DNA of 64,000 nt from NCBI GenBank assembly GCA_023614405.1, contig CM042694.1:131135711-131199710 (forward strand). The letters are read 5' to 3'. The notes under the pieces are model-generated. The model did no database searches and was not told where the DNA came from. It saw only the letters and a program-made list of their open reading frames with translations. The position numbers and the translations under genes are program-made. Numbering within the stretch: the stretch's first letter is position 1; each line of letters begins with the position of its first letter. Positions 61,001-64,000 of the stretch are shown piece after piece. This DNA is from Avena insularis (taxonomy: Eukaryota > Streptophyta > Magnoliopsida > Poales > Poaceae).

Positions 61001-61598
61001 GGATGACATATTATTGATTGGAAATGATATAGATCTTTTAAACAGTGTTAAAAGTTATCTAAACAACAAATTTTCGATGAAAGACCTTGGTGAAGCGTCA
61101 TATATATTAGGCATTAAAATCTATAGAGATAGATCAAGGCGCCTAATTGGGCTATCACAGAGTACATACCTTGATAAGATATTAAAGAAGTTTAATATGG
61201 ACGAAAGTAAGAAGGGGTTCTTACCTATGTTGCAAGGCAAGACCTTGAGTAAGACAACGGAGGTGGAATATGTTGCTGCAGAAGCGGCGCAGGAGGCAGT
61301 TTGGATGAAAGAGTTCATTACGGAACTGGGTGTGGTTCCCAGTGCGTTGGACCCGATGGTGATCTATTGTGACAACAATGGAGCCATAGCCAACGCAAAG
61401 GAACCAAGGTCTCACAAGAATTCCAAACATATTAAGCGCCGGTTTCACTCCATCCGCGAGCATGTCAAGGATGGAGATATAAAGATTTGTAAAGTACACA
61501 CGGACCTAAATGTAGTAGATACGTTGACTAAAGTTCTCCCTAGGGAAAAACATGATCAACACCAGAACTCCATGGGTGTTAGATTTATCACTATGTGA
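58002..61598 (+). pseudogene. Copia gag-pol of element G, frameshifted and with an RNase H deletion
   Basis: This is the best preserved polyprotein gene in the window. Gag starts at 58002 (MAPPAFNFNVFMEKEKL) and hits a stop at 58212-58214; gag continues in shifted frames at 58289-58516 and 58537-58851, with a Lys/Gly-rich stretch and a damaged zinc knuckle. The protease DTGS is at 58879-58890. The pre-integrase block and integrase (59078-60053) include HTDVCGP, WSDRGGGYLS and GVSERRNRTLLDM, which give the catalytic D, D and E. Reverse transcriptase begins near 60380; a 14-bp repeat near 60604-60631 shifts the frame. RT continues at 60675 with MDVKTAFLNG and YVDD at 60996-61007. Near 61255 RT is joined in frame to the end of RNase H (TEVEYVAAEAAQ), losing the preceding part, and the frame closes at 61598. 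Confidence 0.92.
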
Positions 61599-61631
61599 AC
61601 TAGATTATTGTCTCTAGTGCAAGTGGGAGAC

Positions 61632-63268
61632 TGAAGGAAATATGACCTAAGAGGCAATAATAAAGTTGTTATTATATATTCCTTATACATGATAGATGTT
61701 TATTTTACATGCTAGAAATGTATTGATTCAGAAACATCAATACATGTGTGTTTAATAAACAAAAAGGGTTCCTAGTCATGCCTCTCTTATAGACTAGCTT
61801 GTTGATTAACAGAATGGTCAAGGTTTCCTGATCATGGACATTGGATGTTGTTAATAACAAGGTCACACCATTGGTGGAATGATGTGATGAACATTCATCC
61901 GAAGTATAGCATTACGATCAAGTCATTATGTTTATATTGCTATAACATCATACGAAGTAATCTTTATCCTTAGACCATGAGATCATGTTAATTGCTAACA
62001 CCGGAAGAGTATCTTGATAACATCAAACGTCACACCGTAACAGGGTGACTATAAAGATGGATTCAGTACTAAGAAGGTGTTATATTGAGGCTCATGGATC
62101 AAGAGTGGAATTTGTCAATCCAGATGACGGATAGATATACTCTGGGCCCTCTCGGTGATATCACATTAGGATAGCTTGCAAGCAAGTGATGTGATCACTA
62201 GAATGTTATATCACGAGCGAAAAGAGTGCATGTCGGTAACGAGATCAAACTAGGTATGGAGATACCGATGATCGAATCTCGGATATGTAATATATCGAGA
62301 GACAAAGGGATTTAGTTACAAGCGTTAAAGGTTCTCACGATCATATGAGTCATTGTTGAATGTGTAGGAGTCAGTACGGATCTCCAGGTCCCGCTGCTGA
62401 TTATTGATCGGAGAAGGGTCTCGATCATGTCTGCATTATTCACGAACCGTAGGGTGGCACACTTAAGAGTTACCGGACACCATTTTGGAGCACATATGTT
62501 TCAGACGAAAGAATTGCAAAGCGCAGGAATTGTTTCAATAGAAACCGGAAATTATTTCGGGTGAAATTGCAGAAGGTGGTTCTGCATGTGATATTGAAAT
62601 ATTGCAAGGGGCTATATGTGAATGTTTGTTAATTAAAGTAATTAACAAAATTGTGAATAAATTGAATAAAAAGAGTTTTATTAAATGAGAGAGCATTAAA
62701 TTGGAGAAATTTAATGCATTTAAAGTGGAGACTTTAAAAGGGAATGTGAAGAGGCATTTTAATGTGGAGGGGTTACCACCACATGAATGGGGGAGGTGAG
62801 GGGTCACCCCCATGCGCCGGCCATGGAGAGAGGGGGCACCCCCCTCCTCCAATAAAAGGCCACCCATTCCCTCCTTCATCCTCACACCTCCTTGTGAAGG
62901 ATCTCTTTCCCCCTCTAGAATTATTCCCCCATGGTCTCAGATTAGCGAGATACATGTTCTCGGTGGCATTTAAATGCGGAAGGAGTTGTCGTCAGATCGG
63001 AGAGGAGGAGGTGGAGGTTGTCGGTGGCATGAACATGTGTGCGAGTGATGCGATTTCTTGAGTTTCTCGGACTTCCTCACGATCTTGAGATCGGCAAGTG
63101 TACGACTACATCAACCACGAGTTCCTAGTCGTTAACAAAGCTCGTTGTCTACGAGGGTAAGTTCTCGTTGGATGTATGTCCACCTGTTGCTTTGTACCTA
63201 GTAGATAGATCTTGGCATGTAGTTCACACCGTAGGAATTTTTTTGGTTTCTATGCTGCGGACCCAACA
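61632..63268 (+). repeat. 3' LTR of Copia G
   Basis: This 1637-bp LTR is preceded by GCAAGTGGGAGAC. It starts TGAAGG, ends CCAACA and is followed by TACAC. It carries a single copy of the region duplicated in the 5' LTR. Confidence 0.93.
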
Positions 63269-63273
63269 TACAC

Positions 63274-64000
63274 ATATGATGTTCGCATCTTATATTGCTT
63301 GTTTGGCGTTTTAGTAGCATTATAAGATGATCCCTCATTTAAATATCAAGATAAAAATGTGTTCTTCCTTAAGTATGCACCATTGTAAGGATCGTGTTTC
63401 GAGACATCACGTGATGATCGGGTGTACTGGACTTTACGCTTTCATATAACGGGTGTAAGACAGTTTTACACACGTGAATACTAAGGTTCTTACTTGGCGA
63501 GCCTAGCATGTACAAACATGGCCTTGGAACACGGACCGAAAGGTTAAACATGAGTCATATAGTTGATATGATGCCCATATTGATGCTCGCCATTGAAGCT
63601 ACACCAACTCACGTGATGATCGGACTTGGTGTAGTGGATTTGGTTCATGTAATCACCAAAAAAGCACGAGGGATGTCATTTTTGAGTGGGAGTTCATTTC
63701 TAATTTGGATTAGTCGAACTCAATTTGTCATAAACTAAATCAAAGTGAATTTGCATAATTTGTTGTAGTCATTGGTGTCTGTTCACTACCTTATGCTTAG
63801 TTTTAATTGAGATAATAGAACTATAAAATTCTGTATATTTACTTTACGAACTGGTATCGTATTGTTTTGAATGTCAATTTAAAGTTTATAAGTCCTATTG
63901 CAAACTTTCAGCAAACTCTATTTACTCCATAAAGTTTAATAAGTAGTATTAAATCAAGAATAAGAATTCCAATGTTAGTATCTAAAGTATCATGTTTGCC
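63274..64000 (+). other. Copia F leader and start of its eroded body
   Basis: Leader sequence resumes after G, collinear with 57506-57960 of G up to ~63720. It then matches 11640-11910 of Copia A through the position where gag should start; the gag ATG is absent here as in A. No ORF of note. Confidence 0.8.

Larger units (their letters stand above)
54268..63268 (+). mobile_element. Copia element G (Angela/BARE-like), inserted in the leader of F
   Basis: A 9001-bp element with a perfect duplication TACAC at 54263-54267 and 63269-63273. The 3' LTR is 1637 bp; the 5' LTR is 2674 bp because ~1030 bp is duplicated in tandem. Ends are TGAAGG...CCAACA (the 5' LTR now ends CCAACG). It carries a complete-order but broken gag-pol gene. 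It is the younger partner of the F-G nest. Confidence 0.95.
51991..64000 (+). mobile_element. Copia element F (Angela/BARE-like), 5' part, host of Copia G
   Basis: The 5' LTR is 51991-53702 and the leader 53703-54267. Copia G then interrupts, and F resumes at 63274 and runs off the window. The body visible after 63690 is collinear with the eroded body of Copia A (11630-11910), not with the coding sequence of D or G. The 3' LTR is outside, so the target duplication is unknown; the five bases before the LTR are ATATA. Confidence 0.88.

Noticed and set aside
1..64000. CRISPR arrays, rRNA genes, prokaryotic operons or phage
   Set aside because: None seen; all repeats are LTRs, MITEs or short internal tandem repeats of a plant nuclear genome.

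Overview
This 64-kb window is almost entirely nested plant transposable elements around one recognisable host gene. The families present (BARE/WIS/Angela-like Copia, non-autonomous Athila-like Gypsy, L1 and RTE LINEs, a tRNA-derived SINE, Stowaway, hAT-like and Mutator-like MITEs), the GC-rich exons and the nesting depth point to a large grass genome, most likely Triticeae (wheat, Aegilops, barley, rye). No bacterial features, CRISPR arrays, rRNA genes or functional tRNA genes were seen. Family names are from recognition, without a database search.

Layout, called here by letter. 1-2295: 3' part of a Copia element (O) with a hAT-like MITE in its LTR. 2664-3051: Mutator-like MITE. 3671-35715: Athila-like Gypsy element B (TSD ACAAC), carrying Copia A in its internal region (8828-17130, TSD ACTTT) and a sister Athila-like element C in its 3' LTR (18768-35351, TSD CACAT). 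C carries Copia D inside its gag gene (21749-30215, TSD AATCC). 36620-47110: a minus-strand L1 LINE split by Copia E (37282-45558, TSD GAAGG), with a small SINE (46636-46786) in its endonuclease domain. 47802-50019: a two-exon P/U-type (PHO80-like) cyclin gene with a Stowaway MITE in its intron. 50470-51990: LINE debris. 51991 to the window end: Copia F, carrying Copia G (54268-63268, TSD TACAC). The five complete LTR elements A, B, C, D and E, and also G, are bounded by exact 5-bp duplications, so the insertion order within each nest is fixed.

No transposable element here looks autonomous. D and G have recognisable gag-pol order (gag, DTGS protease, integrase, YVDD reverse transcriptase, RNase H) but are broken by frameshifts and deletions. 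A and E keep only eroded traces of the same order between well-matched LTRs. B and C have gag/protease-type reading frames and no reverse transcriptase or integrase. The most interesting pattern is that A and F, which carry different LTR types, share the same eroded internal body. Together with the swapped LTR ends of D and G, this suggests that LTR/leader modules are exchanged between Copia lineages and that defective bodies are moved in trans. I found no clearly new host system; the best host locus is the cyclin gene.
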